From Elysia chlorotica (taxonomy: Eukaryota; Mollusca; Gastropoda; Plakobranchidae), in contig RQTK01000029.1 of the NCBI GenBank assembly GCA_003991915.1, positions 227,831 through 291,830 on the forward strand: 64,000 nucleotides of DNA. The letters are read 5' to 3'. A model generated the notes under the pieces. It worked only from the letters and a program-made list of their open reading frames with translations. It had not been told where the DNA came from and did no database searches. Below, piece by piece: positions 24,846 to 37,064 of the stretch. The translations under genes were made by a program, and so were the position numbers. The stretch's first letter is position 1. Each line of letters begins with the position of its first letter.

Positions 24846-26184
24846 AAGCAATACCCAACCTGTAGTGGATTCTGAATCAACTTTACTATTTTAACGTTGC
24901 GTTACTGAGGTTCAGTTTGGTCATCTATTGCATTAGATGTTAGGATGGTTTTATGTCCTGACTCAAAATGCTCGGCAGACTGGAAATGCCAGTTGTATGG
25001 ATGAAACGGTTCGTGACATGTTGATGACTTTGCTTTGAAACTAAAGATAAAGAAGATGTTTTTTTTTCCACTAAATCTAGTACCGTAGATGTTCTTAGTA
25101 AAGTTTTAACATGGACTGAAGAGGCATTTTCGGCCAAGACATAGACAAGTTCCAGAAAATGGGAACGGTGGTTGTTAGTTTGACCTTTTATTGAGCGTTT
25201 TACAGAGAAGGCTTGAATCAATATGAACTTTGGCATGTTACTCTCTTACGTCCATCTATCGCAATGAGGATTTATCGCGGACAGTTGTCAAGTGCACTGG
25301 GTGACAATTTCATGTGCTGCCACACAAAGATAGAGTGGGACTACCCGGACTACTACCTCAGGCGATCACTCTGTACGCACATCGACCCAACCAAAAGAGG
25401 ACGAAATCCCACAATTCTACCTGATCGTGGAACTGAAACCGCCTCATTTGACGCCTTGTAATCTACCATCTGAGCCAGCACGACATCTCAGGACTGGCTT
25501 CTTAGATTATTCCAATCCATCTGATTTTGGTTGATTTTTCTTTTGTAATGAGGCTTTTTTAGAAATTGATTACTCCAACCAATGACATTTTTATGTTGTA
25601 CAGAAGCAATGAGTGAGCGAGAAAATGATATTACCAGTACATAAGTTTTCTTTGATAAAATATAGGGCTTTCAGTGATCCAAATATATTTTAGACTTATA
25701 AGAATACTTATAAAAATTGTACTTTCATGGGAATTATTTTTCAATTTCTGGACAAACGTTAAATAACTGTATGCAATGTTAAATCTTGAAAGTTAATGCA
25801 CCTTACATGAACTCCTGTCGCTAAAATTGTGTCACCAAACACTCTCTACGCTTTCCACACTCTGAAATATTCTCTTTCTTTAGCTGTCTGGTTGTCTGTG
25901 AAGTGATTGATTTCTCGAGATAAAAGCCTTTAGATCAACGGCCTCTTTTAATACCAGTGATTTTTACGCCGAAGAGCAGCTCTGTCTACTAAGTCTAGAT
26001 CTAGATCTGGGCGAGAGTACTGGCAGCGCCCCCTAGCCACAACCTACCAGATGGAACTAGAATCTCGAGGGAGGAAAACATGGCCACTTTCATCTCCTAG
26101 GTCCCCACTAATGCATCTGTTTCGCCCCGTCAGCAGCGTCAGTATGGCAATAATCCATCCCAAGATAGGTAATGTCTTTGCGGA
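24846..26184. other. Intergenic stretch
   Basis: No gene recognised. It contains the palindrome-rich string tctagatctagatct near 25995, also present at 2658 and 5739. Confidence 0.4.
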
Positions 26185-26645
26185 TTATTGATTCCTAAGT
26201 TTGTTGTATTTTGGTATACTATGTGCAGAAAGAAAAAAGTATTGAAACTGATAAATGAAATCCTAATGATATATATATAAAGATCTATTAAAACTGATTA
26301 ATTAATTCCTAGGTTTAGTGGAAGTTTGATGTACTGTATGCGGAAAAGTGTCTTAAAACTATTAAATTAATTTCTAATAAGACTCCGGTATACTATGTAC
26401 GGTCATAAAAAAGCCGTCTTAAAGCTGATAAAAGTTTTTTTTTTAGATTATGGTATACAACATGGAGAGGAAAATGTGTATTAAAATTGATGAATTAACA
26501 ATTAGATGTGATAATTTATGAACTTGTCTTACTATGTTAAGAAAAAGGTGTCTTATAAAATAATGAATAATAAATAAACCCTGGTTTGATGACATTCAGG
26601 ATTTCTAGGTGCAGAAAACGGTTTTCTGAAACTGAAGTTTGATAT
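26185..26645. repeat. Degenerate tandem repeat, about 85-100 bp unit, about 5 copies
   Basis: Recurring order of elements: a g.tatactatgt.c.g.aaa part, then a gtctta.aactgat.aa part, then aattaattcctaa. Instances are near 26210, 26325, 26388, 26450 and 26530. The copies are strongly diverged. Confidence 0.5.
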
Positions 26646-27597
26646 CATCTTTTCTTCCTTTTCTCTTTCCTTTCCACGAGTTTGCCACATTTGTTTAATG
26701 TCAACTCCCTAACGTAACGCCACAGGCTATTTCAATATCAGTATAGCTATGAAAATCAATTAATCATTTATTCTCTTAATGTGTTTTTTTTTTCTTTCTT
26801 TTCTTTTCAAAAGCGCCATTATCTTTCGGGGATTAAACATAAATCTCTTAGCATTTGCTACTCAGCATCGTGATAATCCGCTTTAATTTACGTTTTTTTT
26901 TTATTTTTATAATTTGATCTTTTCTTCTTCGTTTAAATACTTTTTTTTTACTTTAAGACAAGTTCGTTAACTGTGTCAAAAGATGTTGTTTTTTTTTAAT
27001 ATTTTATCTTAAGCAAGTTCAATTTTCTGTGTTTTCCCATTATTTTGCAAAATACTGAAGGCTATTACCTGTAACTCTGTTTCTTCTCCCCTCCCCCCTT
27101 ATCTCTCTCTCTGTCTCTCTCTCTATCTCTCTCCCCCTCTCTGTCTGTCTCTCTCTATCTCTGTCTCTCTCTGTCTCTCTCTCTGTCTCTCTCATACACA
27201 CACACACACACATACACACACACTGCTTTAAACCCTGTGTGAAATAAAAGCACTTTTCTGTGTCTGCTAAAAATTATGATTGGCATTTATATTTCAACCC
27301 ACAAGCAGTCGATTATGTCCTTATTTTTCTTTCAATGCATCGGAAATTTGTCATGCTCTATAATTTATAAGAATGCTCTGTCACTTGAAATGTTCTTATT
27401 TTTAACATACATTTCAGATTTGTTTGTTTTAAAGCCCTTAAATCTTAAAAGAAATGCGAATTGACATAAACTATAGCACATGTCATGTTAATGTAAAATA
27501 ATCAGAATTTTGTATTTTAAATTTACTACTTCCTTTTTTTCTCGCTCGTGATTTCACTCTGTTTGTCTGTCTTTCTTTCTTTCTCCCCCTCCCCCCT
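26646..27597. other. Intergenic stretch with TC and CA microsatellites
   Basis: No gene recognised. Mixed TC/TCTG repeats at 27098-27193 run into a short (CA)n at 27194-27222. Confidence 0.5.
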
Positions 27598-27655
27598 ATC
27601 TCTCCTCTATTTGTCTAAGCCCCTATTTTCTACCTGCATTTCTGTATGTATGTAA

Positions 27656-27692
<37 letters not shown>
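27598..27692. repeat. Dispersed repeat R1 (second copy) followed by (TC)n
   Basis: Nearly identical to 18502-18568, including gcatttctgtatgtatgtaa, and again terminating in (TC)n. Confidence 0.8.
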
Positions 27693-27697
<5 letters not shown>

Positions 27698-27869
27698 GTT
27701 CTCTACGAGAAAAAAAAAAAGAACCATTTCACGTCTTAGTCAATAACCATGTCTTACAGCCGATTCCTATCTTTCTGTCGTATTTTATTTTTGCGTAGTT
27801 TACTTTCGTATTCAATAGCTTGTTCTGTGGTTTAAAGATATTTATCACATTTTCAAAGCGGTCTTTTGG

Positions 27870-27932
27870 AGTTGTTGTTTTTGTTGTTGTTTATTGTTGT
27901 TGTTGCTGCTGTTGTTGTTGCTGTTGCTGCTA
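27870..27932. repeat. (GTT/GCT)n low-complexity tract
   Basis: Trinucleotide repeat gttgttgttgttg with gctgct interruptions. Confidence 0.85.
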
Positions 27933-28057
27933 AAGTTGTTTTTTTTAATTAAAAAAAAACATACCAAAAAGTTTTCTTCTAAACAATAAAATATAATTTT
28001 AATAAACGCTGAAAATTGATACCTCCGTTAAACAAAGGGCGTGTGTGTGTCCTAAAA

Positions 28058-28063
28058 AGAGAA

Positions 28064-28109
<46 letters not shown>

Positions 28110-28290
28110 AGGGAGAGAGGGAGAGAGAGAGAGCGAGAGAGCGAGAGAGAGAGAGCGCGAGAGAGCGAGATAGAGAGAGACGGGCAGACAGACAGACTGA
28201 AAGGCAGAGGGAAACAGAGACATACAGATGCAGAGACTGACAGGCAAACATCCTGAGAGAAAGACAGAAAGACAGACAGAGACAGTGACA
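28058..28290. repeat. (GA)n and GACA-rich tract
   Basis: GA repeat with GC interruptions (gagcgagagagcgagaga) grading into GACAGA repeats; it is the complement-strand equivalent of the TC tracts elsewhere. Confidence 0.95.
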
Positions 28291-29147
28291 GTGACCAGTT
28301 ACAATATATATATAAAAGTGGTGAATTTTAAAATGGCATAATAATTATGTTTGGTTTAAATAACGTAATAATCAATGCATAAAACTTTCTAAACAATAAG
28401 CGCGTGGTAAAGCATGCGTTAAGAATGACGTGTTTGATGTTCATTTATGTTATGCAATATTTATAATAGAAATCAAATGTCTTGTAAGTTAAATTGGCCA
28501 TCAATGGCTTGTCCCAAAATCGCCAGATTTTTCTCCCTAAGATCCATTATAAACATTTCAATATTTCTGTGGCTGCAACATATGCCATCTTTTCATCTAC
28601 AGAAATCTTGAGAAGACGTGCTTATGACTGAAAAGAATTATCTTTCTGGCGAAGACCACTCCTCCACCCGTAGCTATTAAAAGATCAAAGAAAAATTAAT
28701 GTGTCTGCATATTACATTCTATAATAAAGTTATTATAAAGCCAGAGTGAAGAGTACAAATCAACACAATAGTTATGAGCCCTAGTCTAGTCCACTCCAAC
28801 CTTGAGTATAATTATTTAGGGCTCAATATTGACAGACAAGACGCATGCACTAAAATCGCAAACACTGTGTGTTCATGGAATGAGAAATTCCCGGTATCCT
28901 CTCTTAGTGAACTAAGATGTTGATCTAAGTGTCCACAGTTTGGTACGGTCTTTTCTATAGCATCAATTAACTCTTAGGAGATATGACTAATCAGCATTGA
29001 GGTCATTACGTTCCCTGAATGCCGTATAATTTCTGGACCCGTGACGTCTTTGTAGAAGAAGTTCAGTCGTTGCCATGCGAACCTACACAGCGCCTTCACT
29101 TTCGCAAAGTTGGACAGAGGCTACCACTTGGGTGAACAAAATTCATA
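28291..29147. other. Intergenic stretch without recognised content
   Basis: No gene or repeat family recognised. Confidence 0.4.
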
Positions 29148-29280
29148 ACAACAACAACAATAACAAGAGCAACAACAACTACTACTACTGCAACGACAGC
29201 ACCACCAGCAGCAATGACAATAACAACATCAACAGAACAACAGCAACAACAAGGGTAGTAACAAGAACAACAGCAACCCC

Positions 29281-29311
<31 letters not shown>

Positions 29312-29430
29312 GACAGAAACAACAACCAGAAGAACAATTAAGCAGTAAAAACAACCACAACATAAACAACAACTAGAACAACAATAACGCAGTAAAAACA
29401 ACAACAAAAACAACAACAACGAAACAAAAA
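29148..29430. repeat. (AAC)n-rich imperfect trinucleotide tract
   Basis: About 280 bp dominated by AAC/ACA triplets with AGC, ACT and AGA interruptions. Open frames through it (Asn/Thr-rich on plus, Val-rich on minus) are by-products of the repeat. Confidence 0.95.
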
Positions 29431-31439
29431 CATCAACAGCAGACACTATCGTTTATTATTTTCTTTGTTCATTTAAAAAATTGGGGTAACGTTCCAGAAA
29501 GGAGGTATTATTTGTTTTGATGGCAAACCCGTAGTGTTCAAGGATTTCATAAACATTCACAATGACGATAAAAACATCGCCAAACACTGCCGGAAATTTA
29601 ACCAAATAACATAATATTTTGTTCATTTCTCCTGCACGCGTCATTTTTCGCGTTTGGAGTTTGTGCCAAGGGAATTGTCAATTATTAGCAAAATGCAGAG
29701 CTTTTCGAATAGTAAAGCTGATATTGTGTGTTAAGGAGAAACTAAATAATTTGATAAAATCGTGTAAAAAGAAGTGCACAGGATTATTTATCTTATGGAG
29801 AGAGAAGAAATACAAATCATGTTGTTTTAATTTACTACATCAACTTATTTATGTTCAATTTTTGTTTTCAAAATTTGTTTCCATGAATAGTGATGTTTGT
29901 AAAACATTTCATTCTTTAGAACTATTGATACGACTGGTCGGGTGTATTTATATAAACCAAGCGTTTGCCCTCGTCTTCACTCTTCCACATTTTTCATCTT
30001 CATGAAATTAATGTTCAAGTCTGATTTTTTTAATGAATAAAGAGCAATAACTTATTGATGTGATCATATTTTTTCTCTTCTGAGAACAATAAGATTCTGA
30101 TAAATGTACTTCTTTATTTATTTTTTTAATTATGAACACACCAACTGAACCATTGAGCTAGGATATATATCGAACTACTTGTATTCTATTTTTTGTGTGT
30201 GCTTCTAATTGATTATTTTAGTAACTGTCAAGTATCGTTTATAATAATTGCTGATATAATTTCTGCTGCTGATGGTCGTTTTGTGGCAGTTTCTATTGTT
30301 CTTGGTACTTCTTTTAGTGTGTTACACTTATTTCTAATGTTATTTGTAATGCTTTCATTGTTTTTATTGTCACTGGATTGAAATGCGATTGTTCGTAGTG
30401 TTGTTGCTGATGCTGAAATACTTGTGGTTGTTCTTATTGTTATATTGCTGCTGTTATGTCGTTTTTGATGTTGGTAATGCTGATGACAGTGATGAGGATA
30501 ATGATGATGATGATGTTTTTGTTGCTGTTGTCTTAGTATTGTGTGTTGTTATATTAAGTATAGTTATTGCACTGCTCGGTCTTTAAAACGGTCTTTAGTG
30601 TAGATGTCAATGGTCGTCTTGCTTCAGTACTCCGTATTGTTTCTTTTTTCTATAAAGACCCTCCACCTTATTTGTGTTTTGGTAGGGCTACCATTAGTCC
30701 AAATCAATTCGTCTCAAGGGCCTTCAAAGAAAACTTAAACGGCGGTCTGATTCGCTTAACATTGGTAAAATGGGGCCTCTTTTCCTTTTCTATTTAAGCC
30801 CAAGAGCGGCATATCGAAAGCGAAGGCGAAAGTATGCCAATTAGTCAAGGTAAACTGCCCTTAGACAGACGCGAATAAAAATGAGGGTCTAGGACCATTA
30901 CTTGAGCAAATAATCACACTAGACCCAGAGCACGAGTAATGGATCGACAATAGCTTCTTCAGCGTCCCCATACAACTTATCGGAATTATATCAGTGGTTA
31001 CAGCTCACGCATCTCAGTATTGTCTCTTTTGATTTAAGAGAGCGCGATGGAGCGTTTGCTTTGGGTACATAGTTCAGGAAATGGTGATTGTGTAACCTAT
31101 GCTTTAATTTTGTTTGCCTTTGGTTAAGATTTAGATACAAGAAAAAAGGGGAGAAATGGTCAAAGTTCTTTTTTTTTCACTTGAAGAACAAAGTAAATAA
31201 CGTGTAATGTGTTTGGGCAACAGCTCTAAACGAAATAAACCGTGGGCTATACTCACAGAAACATTATTCTACGACTGACTGTTTTTCGGAAAAGGGCTAG
31301 AATTATAAAGGGAGGAGGTTAGATCAATAGCACAGTCGAGGAAATCAATTTTTGCTCAAAGACACGAAAATTTTGGAGACTAGATCGAGATATTATGCTT
31401 AGAACTAATAAAAACTAAGCTGCTTTATTTTATTTTTCT
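29431..31439. other. AT-rich intergenic stretch
   Basis: No gene recognised. Open frames at 29619-30005, 30193-30381 and 30383-30586 show hydrophobic low-complexity translation from GTT-rich DNA and no domain. Confidence 0.4.
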
Positions 31440-32950
31440 TGGTGCTTATTTTTTTATTGATTTATTGTGTGCATTGATAATTTGCTTTACATTATTCATG
31501 CAGCTGTAGCTCAGTTTGATTGTGTTCTTATTTACGAAGTATGTTGCTGGGTTGGAAGCATTCTTCGAGGAGATTGAAAAAAAAAAATTTTCCGATGCTG
31601 GTTGCCACATTCATCTTATAAATGGGGTTGAACCAAGTGATATTTCTTTTCCTCGCAATTCCTGTTTTACATTTTTTTTCTCTGTGTTGTTGCCTCTTGT
31701 GTCCGTGTTAGTGTCGTTCCTCACTTTGGTATCTTTTGTTCGTTTTTCCTGGTTGTATCTTTTTCCACGTAATTTAAGTATCTTTTTGTGACCATTTTCT
31801 TTCAATACAGAGTTATATGGTTATGCATGTTCGTTGAATTTTTTAATCATTTGAAGAGAGGCATGTTTCAATATTTTTGCATGAGTTTCTCATTATGCTT
31901 GGAGGGTGTTTGCTCTTACTATGGATTATACTTGATTGTATTGTTAGGCTTTTTGAATGGTCTGTGGAGTCCTGTTCTTAGATATATGACTTTTTTGTTG
32001 GCTTCAATTTTTATATTTAATCTGTGTTTTCCAAATATATTACAAATTTGTTTCTTTACAATTTCTACTTTTCTGTGATTTTTCTTCACCACTGCCAGTC
32101 CGTCATCTCTGTGTCGAGGTCTTGCAGTTTATGTAGTAGAGTCCAACCAGCTCGAATGTTTCAGCTCCATCAAAGCTACCCATCGTCACATCTTTTTATC
32201 ACCTTGCTTGACTGCTTTTGTGTAATTTTGTTTTTGACGTGTAATATTATTTTTTTCTGTTCGTCAGTTATTGTTGTAAACTTTGAGGTGAATATAAAGG
32301 TCTTGGTAAGCAACGTGGGATAAATGGAAGGGTAAAATTTACATATTATATCGAAAGATATAAATGTTTGGTTGTTTTTGTCATTGATGTTGCTGAACCC
32401 GCCTATTACGTCAGTGATTTTTTTAATCCACTGTTTGCTCTTTGTTTTGTTTTTCGCTTTTGCACGAATTGATTAGTCGGCGTGTTGGTTTATCAATGAA
32501 ATTAGGCATGTGGTCCTTTAATGAAATAAAGGCCATTTTGAAATTCTATAACTTCTATCGCTCAAGTCCATATTCTTGGCAATTCTTATGTGTCTTCTGA
32601 TGCGTGACTTCCCATACGGATACGCCATTTGATTTTTATACTCTTTGTGTATGTTCTTGATCAAATTTAATTTTCTCAGTTTATAGTAGTTTTTTGTTTT
32701 GTCAGCGATAATGTAAAGGTTATTATCCTTTTTTAATTTTTTTCATGACATTGTGGAGTTTTCTCTGAAAATGGTTTTTAAATTTCCTAAACGTAATGTT
32801 TTCTACCATTAATATCCGTCCGTCCTCCAATTGTTTCATTTCGTGGATGCTAGGTGATTGTTTGTTTAGAAGAGTTGAATCCATATAAGTTTTGTTTGTT
32901 GGTTTTTCAATCACTTGTGTCAAAACGTTAATGTAAGTAAAGATCAATTA
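31440..32950 (-). pseudogene. Decayed reverse transcriptase, Penelope-like (RT + GIY-YIG type) family
   Basis: Reading the minus strand across frameshifts gives an ordered series of motifs. They are ITFRKFKNHFQRKLHNVMKK then IIADKTKNYYKL (about 32800-32680), FISLKDHMPNFIDKPTRRLI (about 32528-32469), a GGFSNIND..FISFDI.CKFYPSI block (about 32400-32330, catalytic Asp of motif A), HRDDGLAVVKK (about 32115-32085, the catalytic DD box), NITWFNPIYKMNVATSIGKF (about 31645-31585) and TIKLSYSCMNNVKQIINAH (about 31520-31465). I recognise this order from a family of invertebrate RT proteins that end in a GIY-YIG endonuclease, which I associate with Penelope-like elements. The endonuclease part is not visible here. 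At least four frame changes and several stops make it inactive. Its 5' side stops almost at the left end of the Ginger-like element. Confidence 0.75.
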
Positions 32951-32973
32951 TTTGTACATGCAGTATATGTATA

Positions 32974-33679
32974 TGTTACAGAAAGAACCCGTATCTAGGG
33001 TATACGCCTAATCACTAAATTTTACAGTGAATACACGTAATCCCTGTTTCACTCGGAGATTTCATGTAATCACTAATAATTTCTAGCGATTACGCGTAAT
33101 CCCTAAAATTAGGGATTAGTGTCATCAAAGAACTGAAGAAAGTTTGGCCAAATCTAAAACTGGTGCATGGCAAGCCTCGCCATCCCCAAAGTCTAGTGTC
33201 GGTTGAGCGAGCAAACGAAGATGTTAAGCATAATTGGTGGCATGGATGACCAATAATATGACTCACAGTGTAACTCACGCTGTCATAGCAGCCTCAATTG
33301 TTATAACAAGTGGCAACATGGATGGATTTTAGTCTTATATTTTTAATTGAAAACTGAAACAAAAATGACAATGGTGTCTGCCACATTATAGAACTTTTAA
33401 ATGAAAGAGGGAGAAAGTTATTATCTTTTACCGAACCGAAAATTTAAGACATAAAATGTTGCATTCTACAGATGCCTATCAATTTCCAAATTGTGTGCAA
33501 GTGTGGTCAGGGATTAAAGGTACAGGTAATCACTGGGACCATTTTTCAGGGATTTCGCGTACCGGTAATCACTAGAAACTAGATTATGTGAAATCTATGA
33601 GTAGAACAGGGATTACGTGTATTCACTGAATAATTTAGTGATTACGTGTATTCCCTAGATACGGGTTCTTACTGTAACA
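32974..33679 (+). mobile_element. Ginger-like non-autonomous DNA transposon with long TIRs
   Basis: The left end TGTTACAGAAAGAACCCGTA (32974) and right end (reverse complement TGTTACAGTAAGAACCCGTA, from 33679) form inverted repeats. They continue for about 130 bp, sharing cagtgaatacacgtaatccc, and decay inward. The element is 706 bp. It is flanked by TATA on both sides (32970-32973 and 33680-33683), a 4-bp target duplication, although the neighbourhood is itself TA-rich. The interior carries an integrase remnant (33115-33249). Ends beginning TGT, a 4-bp duplication and a retroviral-type integrase are hallmarks of Ginger transposons. Confidence 0.8.
33115..33249 (+). pseudogene. Integrase core fragment (Ginger / KRBA2-like)
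   Basis: The frame starting at 33115 reads ISVIKELKKVWPNLKL then VHGKPRHPQSLVSVERAN and EDVKHNWW before a stop at 33247. The motif HGKPRHPQSQGSVERAN, here with LV for QG, is the block around the third catalytic Glu (the E of VERAN) of the rve integrase in Ginger elements and in host proteins derived from them such as KRAB-A domain-containing 2. A frameshift leads into WMTNNMTHSVTH, which continues the family pattern. The first two catalytic Asp residues are missing, so it is a relic inside a deleted element. Confidence 0.8.
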
Positions 33680-33689
33680 TATACATATA

Positions 33690-34258
33690 TACATTATATA
33701 TGTGTGCGCATGTGTGTATTATATCAAAGTATCTCGAAAATATTTTATAATAGGTATGAACAAAAAGAATAGGCAAACACGCAAAATAAACGTCAAGATT
33801 TTTACCATGTTTGCTTACGAAGAGGGAGTAATGAGAAATCATGAGATAGAAGAGAAGTCGTATACCCTTGACAAAATACGTCTCATGTTTAAGACTGATT
33901 AAATCAATTGCTTTTATTTATTCCAAATCTTTAGCATACCACAAGGGTTATACTCACACCCTCAATGATAATACATGGAACTAACCTTGTAAAGGACCTT
34001 ATAAAATTATACATTCAGCGAATTCGGTCTTGTATATCTTATTTGTAAACCAGTATGATTCATATTATCTCTACCTGAGGGGCGGATAACAGACCGACCA
34101 TCTTCTGTCTCCGCCTGTTTGTCATTGATTAGATTATTATTTAGTTCTTAGAGAAAACGAACTTAATCAGAGGCTGCCCAAAAATAACTATTAAGGGGTG
34201 CTTGTTATTTTCAAACAGCAATACCATTTCTACGATTTACCATTCTTCTAACTCTGTA
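33690..34258. other. AT-rich intergenic stretch
   Basis: No gene recognised. Confidence 0.4.
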
Positions 34259-34259
34259 A

Positions 34260-34322
<63 letters not shown>
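34259..34322. repeat. (TAG)n microsatellite at gap edge
   Basis: At least 21 TAG units immediately left of the assembly gap, so the true length is unknown. Confidence 0.97.
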
Positions 34323-35112
34323 NNNNNNNNNNNNNNNNNNNNNNNNNNNNNNNNNNNNNNNNNNNNNNNNNNNNNNNNNNNNNNNNNNNNNNNNNNNNNN
34401 NNNNNNNNNNNNNNNNNNNNNNNNNNNNNNNNNNNNNNNNNNNNNNNNNNNNNNNNNNNNNNNNNNNNNNNNNNNNNNNNNNNNNNNNNNNNNNNNNNNN
34501 NNNNNNNNNNNNNNNNNNNNNNNNNNNNNNNNNNNNNNNNNNNNNNNNNNNNNNNNNNNNNNNNNNNNNNNNNNNNNNNNNNNNNNNNNNNNNNNNNNNN
34601 NNNNNNNNNNNNNNNNNNNNNNNNNNNNNNNNNNNNNNNNNNNNNNNNNNNNNNNNNNNNNNNNNNNNNNNNNNNNNNNNNNNNNNNNNNNNNNNNNNNN
34701 NNNNNNNNNNNNNNNNNNNNNNNNNNNNNNNNNNNNNNNNNNNNNNNNNNNNNNNNNNNNNNNNNNNNNNNNNNNNNNNNNNNNNNNNNNNNNNNNNNNN
34801 NNNNNNNNNNNNNNNNNNNNNNNNNNNNNNNNNNNNNNNNNNNNNNNNNNNNNNNNNNNNNNNNNNNNNNNNNNNNNNNNNNNNNNNNNNNNNNNNNNNN
34901 NNNNNNNNNNNNNNNNNNNNNNNNNNNNNNNNNNNNNNNNNNNNNNNNNNNNNNNNNNNNNNNNNNNNNNNNNNNNNNNNNNNNNNNNNNNNNNNNNNNN
35001 NNNNNNNNNNNNNNNNNNNNNNNNNNNNNNNNNNNNNNNNNNNNNNNNNNNNNNNNNNNNNNNNNNNNNNNNNNNNNNNNNNNNNNNNNNNNNNNNNNNN
35101 NNNNNNNNNNNN
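34323..35112. other. Assembly gap (790 N)
   Basis: Run of N. The two long frames reported across it on both strands are artefacts. The gap hides the end of the TAG array and the 5' half of the SINE that follows. Confidence 1.
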
Positions 35113-35277
35113 CGGTGTCAGTATAATGTGACCGGCTGAGACAGGAATCATGGTATCCCCGCCCTGTCTCGTGTGTTGCAGCACATAAAATTGTCAGACG
35201 TCCGTCTTGGGGCCCGTCCACAATATAGCTTATATAGTGCTGCTGTTGGACGTTAAACCAACCCAACCCTTCCTTAA
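35113..35277 (+). mobile_element. tRNA-derived SINE (family 1), 3' part
   Basis: Begins inside the family block (cggtgtcagtataatgtgac, cggctgagacaggaatcatg, gtatccccgccctgtctcgt) and ends cttggggcccgtccacaata and gctgttggacgttaaacc. The tRNA-related head is lost in the N gap. This is the best-preserved copy of the block. Confidence 0.85.
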
Positions 35278-35786
35278 TAGAAGCAGAAAGAGACAAAAAG
35301 AAATTATTCAGATGTGGAGATTTTCATTAACTAAGGAGAACAAACTGAAAGTTAGGTTATTTCTTTTCTAGTTGAGGCAGACAGATAATAATTTTTGTAT
35401 TGGAATTCCAAAGAGTTTCAAAGGACATAATTATTTGGTCTAGCCCATCGTGTCATCCTTATTCCTATCCCCTTTGGTATCCTCAGAATGCAATGCGGCA
35501 GTCTCGATATTTGACTTTCTTAAGAACCAACATCATGAATGTTGACATTTGTTTCTAGCGAGATTAACACAGTAAAACTGGTTCTTTTGAGTAGTATGAA
35601 TATGCACTGGTATGATACTTCTCCAAAGGAATAATTCTTATGATTGAAAGGTTCATATATAATTACAACATGTTTTGATCTAGCTAGAGACTTTCTAAAC
35701 CTGTATGGGTGTCTGTTTGTCTGCCTAATGTGAAAAATACACAGAAAACTATTGAATTTAGAAAGAAGTTGATAATTTCCTTTAAA
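35278..35786. other. Intergenic stretch without recognised content
   Basis: Nothing recognised. Confidence 0.4.
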
Positions 35787-36130
35787 ATTGTGAAAACTGC
35801 AAGAAGTTTTGCGATCAATAACAAGTTGCAAAAAGTTGCGGTTTTGCCAAAAGTTGCGAGCAAAACAGTTGCAAGTTGCAGTTGCAACTTCTCGCGGGGA
35901 CAGTAACATCGCTTTTAAATGTAAAGTGCTCAGAACATCCGTGCATAACGACTTTTCAATGGTGCGTTAAGAAAAACAAACATCAAAGTCATGAAATTGA
36001 GAGCTGCTGCACTTATTGGTGTAGATATTGAAACGCACATATTTTTATTTTGTCTAACATCACACTTAGACTTTCTCTATCATCTATATTATTTATTATT
36101 TATCTCCTGCTGTACTTTTTATGGACCTGT
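35787..36130. repeat. Dispersed repeat D, copy 1
   Basis: Matches 37773-38075 in the same orientation. It includes gttgcaagttgcagttgcaa, cagaacatccgtgcataacg, tgaaattgagagctgctgca and cttattggtgtagatattga. Copy 1 has about 30 extra bp in its left part (a second aagttgc module). It ends at TCTC followed by an AGT microsatellite (36138-36175). Confidence 0.9.
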
Positions 36131-37006
36131 CTCTCTCTCTAGTAGTAGTAGTAGTAGTACAAGTAGTAGCAGCAGTACTATTCATAGTACTATTGACATG
36201 ACTGTAGTATCTTTTTCGATATGTTCCTTTTTCTTGGGATGTAAAGTATGCATACATACGTTACACTATTGGTTCTATCTTATTGTTAATCAACATAGGG
36301 ATACCATACTTATCATTTAGTGCTATTTAATGATCAATGGTTGGGTTGTTAATTTCTATTACGATTTTCCTAGTTTGAGTGAGCACTGTGTTTATACTTA
36401 TTGAAAAATACGACCCATAATACTGTCCATGACGTCAGGGATTTTTGGGAATAGCCTTAATTTACGCCTATATACATAGGCAAATTATATTAAAGATTGT
36501 TATACATGTATAGAGGGCAGCATACCTCTCGTTACATTTTTTGATGCGGTGCGTCAAACACTTTTTGCACCAGCTAAACTGTGTGCATTTGCACTGAAAT
36601 GATACAACTAGACTAGTTGGTTGATAGGTAGAGTCCTGTTCAGCCGTCCAAAACGAATTTTACAAGATAAAGCAGCGCATCGCTTTAAAGCTAAGGTAGT
36701 ACTTGTAATTACAATGGTGATATATAATACACTAAAAAAAAAAGTCTTGGTCCTATATTTTCCTTTGTTCTTTACACTGCACTTAATTTAAAACTAGAAG
36801 AGCGTGGCCTTTTTATGCATTGCCTTATTTCGATACATTTTTGGAAATAAAATTATTTTACATCTACCGACTGTCTTTCAGTCATTCTGTTTGTCTACAT
36901 GTCTTTGTTTGCCTGATTGTTGTTGTTTTTTTGTCTGTCTATGGGCATGTGTCTCTTTCTCCTTATGTATAATTATGTCTCCCTCCCTTCTTCTCCTCTC
37001 TCTTTA

Positions 37007-37064
<58 letters not shown>

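Noticed and set aside
29075-29446. Asn/Thr-rich and Val-rich frames
   Set aside because: Explained by the (AAC)n tract on either strand.
34202-35296. Three long frames of more than 300 codons on both strands
   Set aside because: They consist almost entirely of N from the assembly gap.
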